Below are positions 20,481 through 31,376 of a DNA stretch of 64,000 nt, one piece after another. Made by a program: the position numbers and the translations under genes. The DNA comes from Hymenopellis radicata. Its lineage: Eukaryota > Basidiomycota > Agaricomycetes > Agaricales > Physalacriaceae. The notes below the pieces were generated by a model. The model was given only the letters and a program-made list of their open reading frames with translations. It was not told the origin of the DNA and searched no databases. The stretch lies in assembly GCA_015501595.1 (NCBI GenBank), contig JADNRX010000218.1, positions 1-64,000 on the forward strand. The letters are read 5' to 3'. Position 1 is the stretch's first letter, and each line of letters opens with the position of its first letter.

Positions 20481-22245
20481 TTACGCTGAGGGACCTGCCG
20501 AACTTGCCCCGCTGAGGTAGCTCATGCCGGAAAAGTATTTGTCCCTAGGACGCGGCTCTGGCAGCTCTGCCGAAAGTGTTAGTATTTCTCCACCGATTGG
20601 GAGGATAGGTCTCACCGAAATTGTCCGCGTGCTGAGTCGGGAGCACCTGCGTACCATTGACGGGAACCTGCCTGAACGAATAATTAGTCTCTGAGCTGGG
20701 TATTTATGCAGGTAGACTAACATGCTGTTGGGCCTCGTTCTAGCTCCGCTGATAGCATCCGTTGGTACACGTCCTGTGATGCTGATGCCAGTGGAGTGGG
20801 CAACCTTGATGATAAGTCCTGAGATGGATGGTGAGCAACTTGGCGCATGGCGTAAATATTAACTGACGAGACAGGGTCATTTCGATCTGGAGCTTCACGA
20901 TGTAAACGACGGGATGGAACTGATTGACATGAGTAAGCTTGACAGAGGCGTGCGCAGTGATTGCTTTACCATGCAGTACACAAAGCCATTGTGCAAGGCG
21001 GTCACGCCCAGCAGTAAAATGTCCATGCTGATGGAGACAAAAATTATATACTCGTTGAATCTGTCGCAGAGTAAGATCTGCGTCCGGGAAGAGGCGATAG
21101 GGAATAACGTACTTCATGACTCGGTCATACTTCGTGAGACCATAGTTGATGAGTCGAGTCTTGACCACTCGGATGAAGAGGATGTTGAGAGTGAGATCCA
21201 GCAAGAGGTAAACCGACTTCTCAAATCGGTCCCACCAATGGTTGAGCTAGCAAGGTTTTACGCGTGAGGATGGTTAAGTAGAAAAGCCGAGGATGAACTA
21301 ACCCAAATGTAAGTGTGATTAATTTGAAGCTGCGCAGGAATCCCTGTATGGCAGTAGGGCAGTCAACAATGTTGTGGCACCATACGAGTCTGGAGAACTC
21401 ACAGATGCAAGCCGTTGAAAACGAGATCACAGTAACGATACCAGCTGTAGTGAACCGTAGGATGCGCTAGCATAATGTCAGAATCAAGTTCGCGTTCTTG
21501 AATACGGATGATGACACTAACTCTTTGCCGCTCATCAGAGTATAGAATGCACAGTCGGTTGGCGATGATAAGCATAAGACACTGAACCTACACACATTTT
21601 CATTGAGTAAGGGATGAATTTCTCATGTGAGGCACCGCACTTGGCAGACCCAGAAGAAGACTAGACTTGTGAACAGTCCCACACTAGGAGGGATTTTTTT
21701 GGCGCTAAGAGACATGTGAGAAAGGCAGAATAAGCAGAGGCGATTAACGTACAGGTATAACCACCCAAGGACCTGATGATGGCGGAAGTTGTTAGTATTC
21801 ACCCACTCGTGACTCCCCGAAGGAAATACGTACAGCTATACCGATATCACTAAAAAAACAGAATGAGCATGGTGACATGCCACGACCAGTGGGACTTACG
21901 CAGCAATCTCGAGCCAGATCATGAAAACATAGGCAGAGAACTTGAATGCCGTGAGCAGGACGCGCTCGGACGGATGTTTATGGACTCACTCTGGGCGCCC
22001 TTCTGGTCTCCTGCACAGCGGTCCATGTAACGTGAAGGGCGAATCCGAACTGCAGTAAAGTTCACGAAACCCGCCTCTCCGAAGGAAGAACACCCACGAA
22101 AAATCCAAAGACGATGGAGCCAAGTGTAAGGTCACCTGGAGTGACGATCAACTCCTGGAATCTGAGGACATTCAGAAGTCAAACTGGAAGACGAAAACAG
22201 GAGAAATACTGACGGTTCTTCAGTTTTGAACCCGGTAATCGACAT
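20481..22245 (-). CDS. Seven-helix fungal integral membrane protein (uncharacterised family)
   Basis: A multi-exon gene with many short exons. Start proposed at ATG 22245 (MSITGFKTEEP). Helix-bearing exons in order include ELIVTPGDLTLGSIVFGFFV, FKFSAYVFMIWLEIAA, VLGWLYL, VGLFTSLVFFWV, AGIVTVISF, KSVYLLLDLTLNILFIRVVK and SMDILLLGVTALHNGFVY, then FHPVVYIVKLQIEM and a cytosolic tail ending SSAGPSA. This matches a large basidiomycete-expanded family of 7-helix membrane proteins whose function is unknown. Intron borders GTAAAG...CAG and GTTAGT...CAG are clear in the 3' half; exons in the 21.5-22.2 kb part are less certain. Confidence 0.65.
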
Positions 22246-23068
22246 GGCACCGTACAGAAAGATTGTCCTGCGAGGACAAGGGTGACGAAGAGCGCGAGGG
22301 GAAGCATCCTCTTAAATATGCTTTTCCTCCGCCCCAAAATCTTGTCTTAGAACGGGGCCCCTAGGGGTGATCCAGGCCAGTACAGGAGACTAAGGCCATA
22401 GGGTAGTGGGCAAAATGCTACGAATATAATAGAAACAGATTCCGCAAGCCGACGACCCATACCCCAAAAGCGGAATCCGATTTTATCCCGATTCGATCTA
22501 TTCCATTTGGATCAGTCCCCCACTACTCGGGAAGCGCCGCCGCCTGAGAACCTAGTCTGAAATGAACACGGCACAGAGCAGGCCTGCTTCCAAAGCGAAG
22601 AACATGCGCGCACAAAGAGGGTGAGCGAACTATCACCAGGAACATTTGCACGATGATGGCTTAGATTCTGGACAGTGGATGAGCACCGCATCAGATAACG
22701 ATGCGCTTGCAGCAAATAACAACGTACATAGAGGTACATAGAGTCCTTCGCTGCATGGTTGATGTTGAAAATAGAATAGGCATTATACCCGTTGAGCTGT
22801 CGTGTTGTTGAGGTTGGTCGCATCGTCTCCACTCGTACTATTCTGCGTCTCGCGACCTCGCTCGTCTCATCTTGAATAGGTCATCGTCTGCCCGGTCGCC
22901 GCGTGCTGGTCTTACATGTGTCGGACCTTACGCCTTCATTGTAGTCTGCAGACTTTCAGAAGTTGCCGTCGCGTATTCAAGCAAGGTAAAAACTAAAAAA
23001 AAAAAACGCCACATTAAGCTCAAAACATAAGAGTACACACAAAAAAGACGAACGAGAAAAAAGTCCCC
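22246..23068. other. Gene-poor spacer
   Basis: About 820 bp between two minus-strand genes. It contains a poly-A run near 22996-23007 and short overlapping open frames with no protein-like character. No gene is called. Confidence 0.45.
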
Positions 23069-23807
23069 TCACGACGCATCCTTGATCAACCGATTAAACT
23101 TTGGCAGCATCTCCCTCAAATACTCGGCATGCTTTCTTCTCAAATCAATCTCCTGCACCTTCCCCCTCCCACTCCACTGCCGCCGCTCAGCAGCCGGCCC
23201 ATACACCATCGTATAATCCTCCAGCGTCTCCTCCTCCGTCGGAACAAGAAGGCACCCAGCGCCGATAACGCAGAACGAGGATATCCGGATGGTGTGGTGC
23301 ACCCGCGACCGCGTCGAGAAGGTGTTGTAGTTGCCCACCACCGGGCATTCGATACCTGAAAAATCCGGTTGAAGGGTACTGAGAATGCAAGTGAAGGTTG
23401 CGCACGACAGCCAATCTCGAATAGATTCTCGTCTCCGATGCGCATGACTTCTTTTCGCCTTTAATCGCGTCAAAGGGGTATCTCCCAAAGCTGATGGGCA
23501 GGAGGCATTACCGGTTGACTATGATCGCGCCTTCTTCGACGATGCATCCTGTTCCAATGACAATGGGCGCAGCCAGCGCGAATATCGTCGCTTTAGGATG
23601 TACGACGCTGCCTTCAGTGTGCATTGAGTACCAACATGAAATGACATTCGGTCAGAATAGATTATACCTGCGCCAATGGTAATATCACCCTTCAGTTCAA
23701 CGTCCTGACAAACGACGGCCTTTGAATGGATAGAGAACTTGTCACGTCTGTTTCGATTCACTTTGATGCGGACGTGTTGGAAAGACTTGCACTGACATTG
23801 GAGGCAT
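23069..23807 (-). CDS. DCTN6: Dynactin subunit 6 (p27)
   Basis: A left-handed beta-helix (hexapeptide repeat) protein of the dynactin pointed-end complex, which links dynein to cargo. Exon-encoded segments in order are FSIHSKAVVCQDVELKGDIT, VVHPKATIFALAAPIVIGTG, IVEEGAIIVNR, EVMRIGDENLFEIGCR, VGNYNTFSTRSRVHHTIR, SSFCVIGAGCLLVP, VYGPAAERRQWSGRGKVQ and the C-terminal KHAEYLREMLPKFNRL. These are diagnostic of p27. Introns are short with GT-AG ends. The 5' end is not settled: ATGs near 23798-23807 are the nearest candidates, but none joins cleanly to the first recognisable exon, so the start is approximate. Confidence 0.85.
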
Positions 23808-24043
23808 TTAAAAGAAAGACAGTCGTTGAAGGTGATGGTAGAAGGAAAGAGAATTTCCAACACGTGACAGCAACGCGTTTGAACAAAATTACAGTTCCAG
23901 AAGAGTGTAGCTATAGGTATGAAAGAAGAGTTCGTATAATAGATTGTAATATAGTAAAGTGTGCCCCGATGCAAGTTCTATCTTTTCGCAAGAAGATCGA
24001 CGCCTATCCAACTCATTAGCAAGAGGAAAACAGAAGAACTCAT

Positions 24044-25580
24044 CTACTCACCATTGACCACAAACACCACACCAACTCCTTGATTCCGGAGACGTCTCAA
24101 CTCATAAAGATAGATCTCAACAATCGTATCCCTCGGGCTCTCGTCGACAAAGGTGGGCACGTCTCGAGTCTCAATATAAATCCCCAAATGCGCCAAATAC
24201 CTGCGTATGGCCATCTCCTGCATCTCCTTCATGGCTTCCATACCGGGCTTCCAGTACGCTTGCGAGGGAGAGAGCTGCAATCGGAACTCTCTCATATACG
24301 GGAATACATTCGTCTTATGGAAAGCCTCAAAGACCTCGAAGAGAAATGCATCAAGACGCGGCGTGACATGGCGGTCCACTTCAATCGTCAAAGAGCGTAG
24401 ACAATCGAGAGTATGAACTGCGGCAGTCGGCACTGAGAAGAAGAGTGGCGCAGGGGAGCTTGTACCGGACCAGACGAGATGCAGAGTCGAGATGGAGCAC
24501 TGCGAGCAATTGACGAATTGCACGAGACTGTCAACGTCGGCATACATAACTCCTACACGCACAACGCCTGGAAGCTGGAGAACGCGCCACATATCCGAAT
24601 CGCGAATGTCGACATGCGTGATCGTGAGATTTCTGATGCACTGATCTGACAACGAAGAGGGCACACGTAGATGCGCAATTTCGAGATATCGCAGACTGAC
24701 GGCGCTGGAGATGGCTCCGTGGAGATAGAAGTATTCTGTGTTTGAGATCTTGCCATCGCCAAACCCGATGTACACCAGGCTCTCCAGATTCGACCATGGA
24801 AGCTTGTAAGCGAGAACGTTTCTAAACTCGGCAGCCCGTAGAACTGGGGCATGTACCAGGGCTATGGTGTCCACTTCTGCTCGCTGAATCGATTTTGAGC
24901 CATCTAAAAGACAATCTACAACGAGTTCCACAAGAAGCGGCGTCTTGCCTCGAACAGTTGCAAAGGCGCCTGGTGTCAATGCGCCGGGATCTACGCACAG
25001 TCTTCTCCAGCGAGAGCTTGTCCGAAGAAGCATGACGCATATATCTTCGCGCAGTTTCAGAAAAGCGTCCATTACGTAGTCTGGGTTGTAGACAGTGCGG
25101 ACCTGGGTGCCTCAACGGCCAGGATAGTCAGATCTAGAGGAGCGTCGCGAGCGCGGGAAAGGAGACGGGCGAGATGGCTCGTGAGGCTGGGCTTCATAAA
25201 GGGCGATATGCACACTCGGATACGCGACCAGAGCTGGGGCATTCGCTGTTGATGAACGTTCTCCACGAGTGGGAGACGCGGCCGAGCGTGTACGGAAAGG
25301 GCAGGGCACGAAGGTGGGTGAATTCGTCGACGTGGTGCTCATAGTTGGCTTCGCAGCAGAGAATGAAGATCTTGCGCGTTACTTTGAGCGGGAAAAAGAG
25401 GACAAAATCGGGATTGAACGGAAGCTTGGACTGCCGACTGTAATCGATTGCGATTTCGCCAATAGAATTCCTTCTGAAGCTGATGAACAGTCAGAAAGCG
25501 GTGTGGCGACAAGGCAGACATACGCACCTTAGACTGCGGATATCGATGGCACGCCGCTTGAGTTTATTATCCAAGGTCAT
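24044..25580 (-). CDS. F-box/LRR-like protein
   Basis: Proposed start at 25580 (MTLDNKLKRRAIDIRSLR), a GTGCGT...CATCAG intron, then a degenerate F-box-like stretch (KIFILCC...LPFPYTLGRVSHSWRTFINS..PQLWSRI) and a long alpha/beta repeat region typical of basidiomycete F-box proteins. The last 342 residues (24044-25072) are open. Two frame breaks interrupt the N-terminal half, at the GGGGC run near 25234-25240 and near 25105-25115. They may be sequencing errors or early decay. The likely role is a substrate receptor of an SCF ubiquitin ligase; the target is unknown. Confidence 0.65.
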
Positions 25581-25725
25581 TGCGGATAGTTGGTAGATTG
25601 TGGTGGTACGAAAGCAAGATGCGCCTTGCTTGATTTAGGCAGTTTTGATCGAGGCAATGATCGACGTGGCGCATTCAATCACATGTTCGTTTACAAGTAG
25701 TATACATTTACAATTCGTTCTTATC

Positions 25726-26511
25726 TCAAGCCTTGTTGAGCTTAACATGCACGAGGCTGTTAAGCTTCCCTACAGAACTCAACGCACGAACATCATCCGT
25801 GTACTCCTTCTCTTTCGTGGCAGCGTCATAAGCCTAATCATCTTATCAGGCCACTGCACAACAAAACAGAAACGAATAGAACACACCTCCTTGGACTCCC
25901 AACCAAGAGCCATTAGGTAGAGACCCTTTTCTTCAATGCACGGTCCAATGCCGCTTGCCCCCACCCAGCCTTTCGTCTTCTTGAAACGAGGGAGGAGAAT
26001 CTCATTGTACAACTTGACGGCCTCTGCATGCGCCATTGTCTCCGGGAGCTGGAACGCCACGAACTCTGTGTCCGGCGCAGAGGTCACGTCCTCCAGCTTG
26101 CCTTCGAACGTGAAGTGCTTGAACTCCACACCAGTGTCCGCAGCCAAACAAGGACGAAGCGCCGCCAAGATCTCATCGTACGCGGTCTTGTTAGCCATAA
26201 TCGCCTTATGGGCCTCGACACTCTGCCAGCCTATGCGAAGGTTTGCCAAATTCATAAAATGGCAGCTGTCAACGGACGAACCTATGAAGAGATATCCTTT
26301 GGATGCATCTCCGACCTGGAGGCCGTGATGAACGCTAAAATGGGATCGAAAACAATCAGACACGGCCTTGAGTAGTAGGTAGAACAGCCTACCTCAAAAC
26401 AGCACTCTTGCCATGCGCCGTAAGCAAGTCGAAAGCAGGTTTCGCTGTCTTGGCTGGATCAGCACTGTAAGCCGCGGAGGCAGTAAAGACAAGGTATTCA
26501 AAATCAGGCAT
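25726..26511 (-). CDS. Dimeric alpha/beta-barrel (ABM/EthD-like) protein
   Basis: Starts MPDFEYLVFTASAAYSADPA at 26511. Exons are joined at GTAGGC...TTTAG, at GTTCGT...CATAG (about 50 nt, linking GYLFI to GWQSVEAHKAIM) and at GTGTGT...TTAG before the last exon (AYDAATKEKEYTDDV...VKLNKA). The protein reads as two alpha/beta-barrel halves, the second with GWVGASGIGPCIEEKGLYLM. Families with this fold include small monooxygenases and EthD-like enzymes, but no catalytic residues can be assigned. A broken paralogue lies at 28938-31016 and a distant relative at 56641-57508. No frame break was seen. Confidence 0.75.
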
Positions 26512-27329
26512 GATGGTGGTGAGAGAAGAGGATGGTGTGGTTAAAAATGATAGTTGTTGTTGTTGTTGGTGGTGGTGGTAGAAGCTGATCCTATCAATCC
26601 ACGAAAGAGACCTTTATATACGGCGTCTCGGATGTATCCAAATGTGGCATCCGAAGCTTACGCGCGAGAATTCACGCACCTGACTGTTAGTTACCAGGAC
26701 ATTGTGGACTCGCTACCATTCGCGTTGCCGACCTCGCTGTGGAAGAAGCGGCTGGTCACGAGCCTACACACATCGTAATATTGAGTATCTAAGGACGTCA
26801 GTGCGCCGTTTGTGTATGCTCACCAGCAATGCTGCTAACGCGCAGTGAACCGATTCGCAAGTATCATTGACGCGTCAAGCGCTCAAGCTCACGCTTCGAG
26901 ACTCGCACAAAGTGCGTCATTATGTTTAATTCCTGGGTCGCCTCAAAGTAGTACGTTAACCACATTACCGCATTAGCTGGACACGTTTCCTTAGTCGAAG
27001 CACCAATCGCGATCGCTTTCAGGGCGCTGCGTCAAGGGGCTCAGCAACAAACTAGACAGAACTAGACTCGACACCAACACCATTGACACCAGCCGCTTCT
27101 TCCAAGCCGATCAGACTAGCAACAAACCCGAAGCCCCACAATGTTGAGGTCACAAAAAATTGCGATTCTATAACGACTCGGATGTTTCTTGGACGATAAT
27201 GATCGATTATCGTTCATCCGCGACATGGAATTCCTTTGAGTCCATGAATCACTCACGAATGTACGTGTATTCCGTAACATTAATCTCGCACTCGGAGAAT
27301 GGAACCTTGAGAGCGACACAGTGAGCGAT
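26512..27329. other. Spacer with GTT/GGT trinucleotide run
   Basis: About 820 bp without a convincing gene. A (GTT)n(GGT)n microsatellite sits at 26551-26580 close to the start of the alpha/beta-barrel gene. The rest shows only short open frames. Confidence 0.45.
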
Positions 27330-28215
27330 TGCGAGCTTCGAAATACCTTGCCGTCGTGAAGCTTCTACATGTGAATGTTGATAATGTCTCTCTCAAAGAT
27401 GATGGAACAGCTTTACACAACACTGCCGCGGATCCTAAGTCCTTGTGGCATTGCACGACCGAGGCTTTTAGCCTGTTCCATATTGGAAGAGTACGTAGTA
27501 GCCGTCAACAAACACAGGGTCTTCGTAAATTTCTTGGAGTGAAGGCGGATATCCAAGCAATACTCCGCTAGGTCAAAGTACAACCTGACGGCACTGGCTC
27601 ACGGCGGAGCGCAATATAGCTTCGGACGTCCAAAACTAGGTCACGCTCGCGAAGTTTTGCCTCTGTACCCACAAGCTGCACGTAAGAACAGAAAGCTTCA
27701 ATGAGGCGGCGGGCGGTGTCTGGCCCAGCACGATCAATGCACGACTCCTTGTAGCTGGAGAACAAGTTGAGTACTTAGGCGCATTTGAAAGAACTTATGC
27801 CTTCTCACTTCTTTACCACGAGGCAAAACCAGGACCCGTCGTCAAAGCCAGAATTAAGGAGAGCCTCTTGAACGACAGAAGCAGATTTATATGCATTTTG
27901 GCCACTCTTCGTGTCTGTAAACTCGCCATAGAGTCAAAGGGCGTTGACCTGTAAGATATGGAGTGTCTGAAAGATGATTTGGGAGAACACAAACCAAATC
28001 CATAGCGGCGCGTAAACCATCCCTTCCAGCGTACGATAATAGAACGTAGTGAGGAGCTCAAATTTACAGTTGTCCACGAAGGCGCGCATTTTGGGACCGC
28101 AGACGGTATTATTGAAGCGATTGATCCATGCACGAGATTCAGCACGGATTTCCTCGTGATACACGTTGAGGCCATGGTTCTGGAGCAAGAGCTGCTTCCA
28201 AGTTGGGCATCAAAA
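27330..28215 (-). pseudogene. Relic of a class I sesquiterpene synthase
   Basis: Pieces in the right order: LEAALAPEPWPQ, VYHEEIRAESRAWINRFN, AFVDNCKFELLTTFYYR, WIWFVF, then past an intron LYGEFTDTKSGQNAYKSAS in place of the DExxD region, CIDRAGPDTARRLIEAFCSY with VRSYIALRRE, and EYCLDI. These correspond to basidiomycete sesquiterpene synthases, which cyclise farnesyl diphosphate. The frame breaks near 28190, inside the Asp-rich region and downstream of EYCLDI. The leading Asp of the first metal-binding motif appears as Gly, and no NSE motif is recognisable. The density of lesions exceeds the background rate in this window, so it is called a pseudogene. Confidence 0.65.
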
Positions 28216-28937
28216 ACAGTAGTCGACGAGAAGCTTTCTTGAGCAGTCGTGACTGGGGCGAGTAGTGAGTTCTGGAAATTCTGATGATCTTATATGTATG
28301 AGGTGTTCATGCTGCATGTACTTACAGATTGGAATAGAATGGAAAATTGTCGACTCTAGCAGCGGCATGTCGAGTTGTGCGAGCATGACAGTTTTCATGT
28401 ACAGTCGCTCCATGAAACGCGCGCGATTATTGCCCGTCAGAGGTATACGTGACTGTTCCTTTTGAACTTCAGTAGTCTGAGGTTCGACGTCGAAATCAAA
28501 AGGGAATTTAGAACTCCGCTAAGTAGAAGGGTTGATCCCGATGACGTGCCACCTCGGATGTATCGGCTATATCGTTCTCGGAGATATATGCGCCACAGTA
28601 CTCGAAATATCGCCGCACGCGTCACAGCCTTGTGTTCATGTTTGATGAAGGACGTTCGTTTGAGTGGACTGCGTACGTTCAGCCCAATAGATAACAATAA
28701 GTCGGGTTTGGGTGACAGTTTGAACAGTCTGAAAGCCAAAGTTGTTTGACGCCTCTGAGAATCTATCACGACAGTCGAGGGAGGCCTGACGCGGGAGAGA
28801 ATGTCCAAGGCACACGTCCTCAGTGAGCCACGCAGAACACGAAAGCTGGCATCGGCGGCACGCCATGATAATCGCAGATAAGGACTAACACTGCCACTGA
28901 CAGTCTTCCTGAAGTGTAAAGGATCCACGGGAACAGT
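28216..28937. other. Gene-free stretch
   Basis: About 720 bp. A 163-codon minus-strand frame exists (28437-28928) but has no domain, no intron logic and an Arg/Ser/Leu-rich composition typical of chance frames. No gene is called. Confidence 0.4.
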
Positions 28938-29345
28938 TCATTGAAATTTCCTGATGCTAACATGCGTGAAGCTGACGAGACCAACCACAGCGCGGAACGA
29001 GAGAACATCATGCATGTAAGCTGCGTCCTTCATAGCAGATTCATGAAGCTATGGTAACATTCGCATCAGCCCCATAGTAATCAATGAACGGCACAAACCT
29101 CTTTAGATTCCCAACCAAGAGCAAGCAGATAAAGACCCTTCTCTTCAAATGCAAGGCCCCAAGCCGCTAGCTCCCAACAACCCTTTCGTCCTCTTCAAAC
29201 GAGGCAAGAGAATCTCATTATACGCCTTCACAGCATCCTCGGATGTCTTGCCGTCCTGGAGCCTAAACAACGCAAACTCCGTGTCCGGCGCAGTTGAAGT
29301 CACGTCCTCCAGCTTGCCTGCAAAGGTGAAGTGCTTCATGTCCAG
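28938..29345 (-). pseudogene. 3' half of a split alpha/beta-barrel gene
   Basis: Encodes MKHFTFAGKLEDVTS, PDTEFALFRLQDGK, YNEILLPRLKRTKGLLGASG and, across an intron, a last exon ending FTHVSIRKFQ with a stop at 28938-28940. It is closely similar to the C-terminal half of the gene at 25726-26511. It has no start. Its missing N-terminal half lies at about 30650-31016, 1.3 kb upstream, ending at exactly the corresponding residue. One gene has been split by inserted DNA. Confidence 0.75.
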
Positions 29346-30649
29346 ACTGGTGGTGGTGGTGGTTGACGGCATGTGGTCCCATTTCGGAACAGCCGCTTGC
29401 GAGTGCGTTATGAGCTGGCAAGGCTCCGGCACCCGCCCGATGTACTGAGCACGGCGAGTCTTCCGTCCTTTTTCATACGGTCGCTCTCCGCCTCTTGTAC
29501 ACCAGTCAGAAACGAAACAGAGTTTCGTTCCGTAGACTGACCTACAGTCAGTTGCCTGGAATAATCGAGCTTTGGTCCAACAAAGTTATTATTATTGATG
29601 ACACACATGGCTTTGTAAATGAAAGAACTTTGCGGACATTACGATGAGATTTTGACTCCTTCATCCATGTACTGGTATCTATCTGACCTCCGTTCCCATT
29701 CGTCGGGCTCAGGCCTCCAGTCATCGTCGGAGTCGGACTCGTTGTCGGAATCAGCGTCTGGTTGGGTTGTTCGCGGAAGCGACGCTGGTATCGTTGGGTG
29801 CCTGCTGCCCCGGCGTCGACGCGGGAGTCTGAATGATTTTTAGGCTACTGTACCAAGAAATGGTATATGTAGTCGCACAAGGAAAACATGGATCCGAGGA
29901 AATCAAGGCACGTATGGAAGTCCTCATGGGCGACCCGGCCTCCCCGACATTCTGGATTATTCTAATGCGCGTCGCCTCCGTGGCAGCCTCCCAGACTCGA
30001 AGAACTGCAGGACGTCATGGTGATTCTTTGGTGTCCAGGAAAACTTTCCGCCTAAATGCTGGGCACGTTGTGGGGCGCGCCGTGACAGAGGCTCACAGAG
30101 CAACGCGGGAGGGTCTCGACCTGACTGTGTCGGGCCTAGAACAGATTTTGGCTACGTAACACGGCACGACGGTGGAAATGCAGCGCTCGGTTTTGGGCAG
30201 ACCGATGGAGGGAGGAGCGAATAGGAAGTAGCAAATGGCAGGCGGAGGAGATAGAGGCTGGGCGGCACTTAGGGAGACCGTCGTTTCGGTGACTCCCCGT
30301 GCTATCTACCCGTTGAGAGTCGGTGAGCAATCTTATAGGCTGCACCTCCAATGACGATGTGGGAATGGGTGGAGAGAGGAGCGAGTAGGAGGTAGGAAGA
30401 GAGGAATCGAGGCTGGGCGGCACTTGGGAGACCGTCGTTTCGGTGACTCCCCGTGCTATCTACCCGCTGAGAGTCGGTGAGCAATGTTGTAGGCTGCACC
30501 TCCAAATGAGATGATGACGACGACGCGAAAGTAGCTGTTGCAGAGTGTTGGAGGTATAGGAGCGTCGAATATCTGCTGGTAAGAGACACAAAGGGATGGA
30601 TGGTGGTACGCGACATGATGGTTGGTGGTGGGTGGTCCTAACTCGATGA
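29346..30649. other. Insert splitting the alpha/beta-barrel gene
   Basis: About 1.3 kb lies between the two gene halves. It begins at a GGT-rich run (29349-29367), contains a plus-strand open stretch (29619-30159) of no known family, and ends in a tandem repeat (30254-30514). No terminal inverted repeats or clear target duplication are visible at the edges, so its origin is undetermined. Confidence 0.5.
30254..30514. repeat. 155-bp tandem duplication
   Basis: Unit 1 (30254-30408) and the start of unit 2 (30409-30514) share long blocks, including GACCGTCGTTTCGGTGACTC and TGAGAGTCGGTGAGCAAT. A weaker third copy of the unit's end precedes unit 1 at about 30209-30253. It lies inside the insert that splits the alpha/beta-barrel gene. 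Confidence 0.8.
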
Positions 30650-31016
30650 GATACACAGCGTTGGTGTCCGGCGCAAAACAGGCAGGAAGGACTTGGAGGA
30701 TCTTTTCGTAGATATCCATATCGGCCATCAGTTCTTTGCGGCTCTCCGTGCTCTCACATCCTGTACAAATTCGCGTTACCACCCGGGAACGCAGCGAAGG
30801 TAGTACGCGACTGACCTAGGAAGAAATAACCACATTAATACCATAGTGTAAGCTGAAACAAGGTATTTAGTAGAGGCGTGTTCTGACGCGAAAAGAACAA
30901 GTCTCCGTTGGTTGAAGTGCTAAGTGGTGCTTTCGCAGGATCGGCCTTGAAGGCCTCGGACTTGCCTCGGACCCCCGTCTGGACCCCGTAAAAACACAGA
31001 ATTCGAAATCAGGCAT
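30650..31016 (-). pseudogene. 5' half of a split alpha/beta-barrel gene
   Basis: Starts at 31016 with MPDFEFCVFTGS, like the intact paralogue's MPDFEYLVFTAS. After a degenerate middle it gives GCESTESRKELMADMDIYEK and VLPACFAPDTNAV, matching GWQSVEAHKAIMANKTAYDE and LRPCLAADTGV of the 25726-26511 gene. Similarity then stops and resumes at 29345. Frame problems after the first exon and the 1.3-kb insert make it non-functional. Confidence 0.7.
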
Positions 31017-31376
31017 CGCGACAGCGTTTTAAAGGGGGTGGGGTTGTTTCAGCGGTGTTTTGTACATCTGAGAGAGGTGCACTATTGGCACGGCCACCTG
31101 ATTAATTTTGCGAGCGGGATCAAAGCGGGATGTCCGCGGCTTTTTCCGGGTTCGGCAAAGATTGTGGAAGAGTCACGTCCTGTTGCGGGGTTGCGAGATG
31201 CTCGAACAGACACGCCGGTTCTACGAATTTCTTGGAGGATCATCGCCGCCCGTTGACCAACACAGCGTACATGTCTTGCTGCTCAGTTATCGTATTCATC
31301 AGTCGATCCCACGGAACTCTTCCGCCGTTTACGTTTGATGGAATCAAGATGGCACTGGTCTTAGCCTTTTCCTCTC

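Noticed and set aside
22512..22832. 106-codon minus-strand frame
   Set aside because: Compositionally random and unsupported by splice signals; left as intergenic.
28437..28928. 163-codon minus-strand frame near the terpene synthase relic
   Set aside because: No domain, unusual composition and no paralogue in the window.
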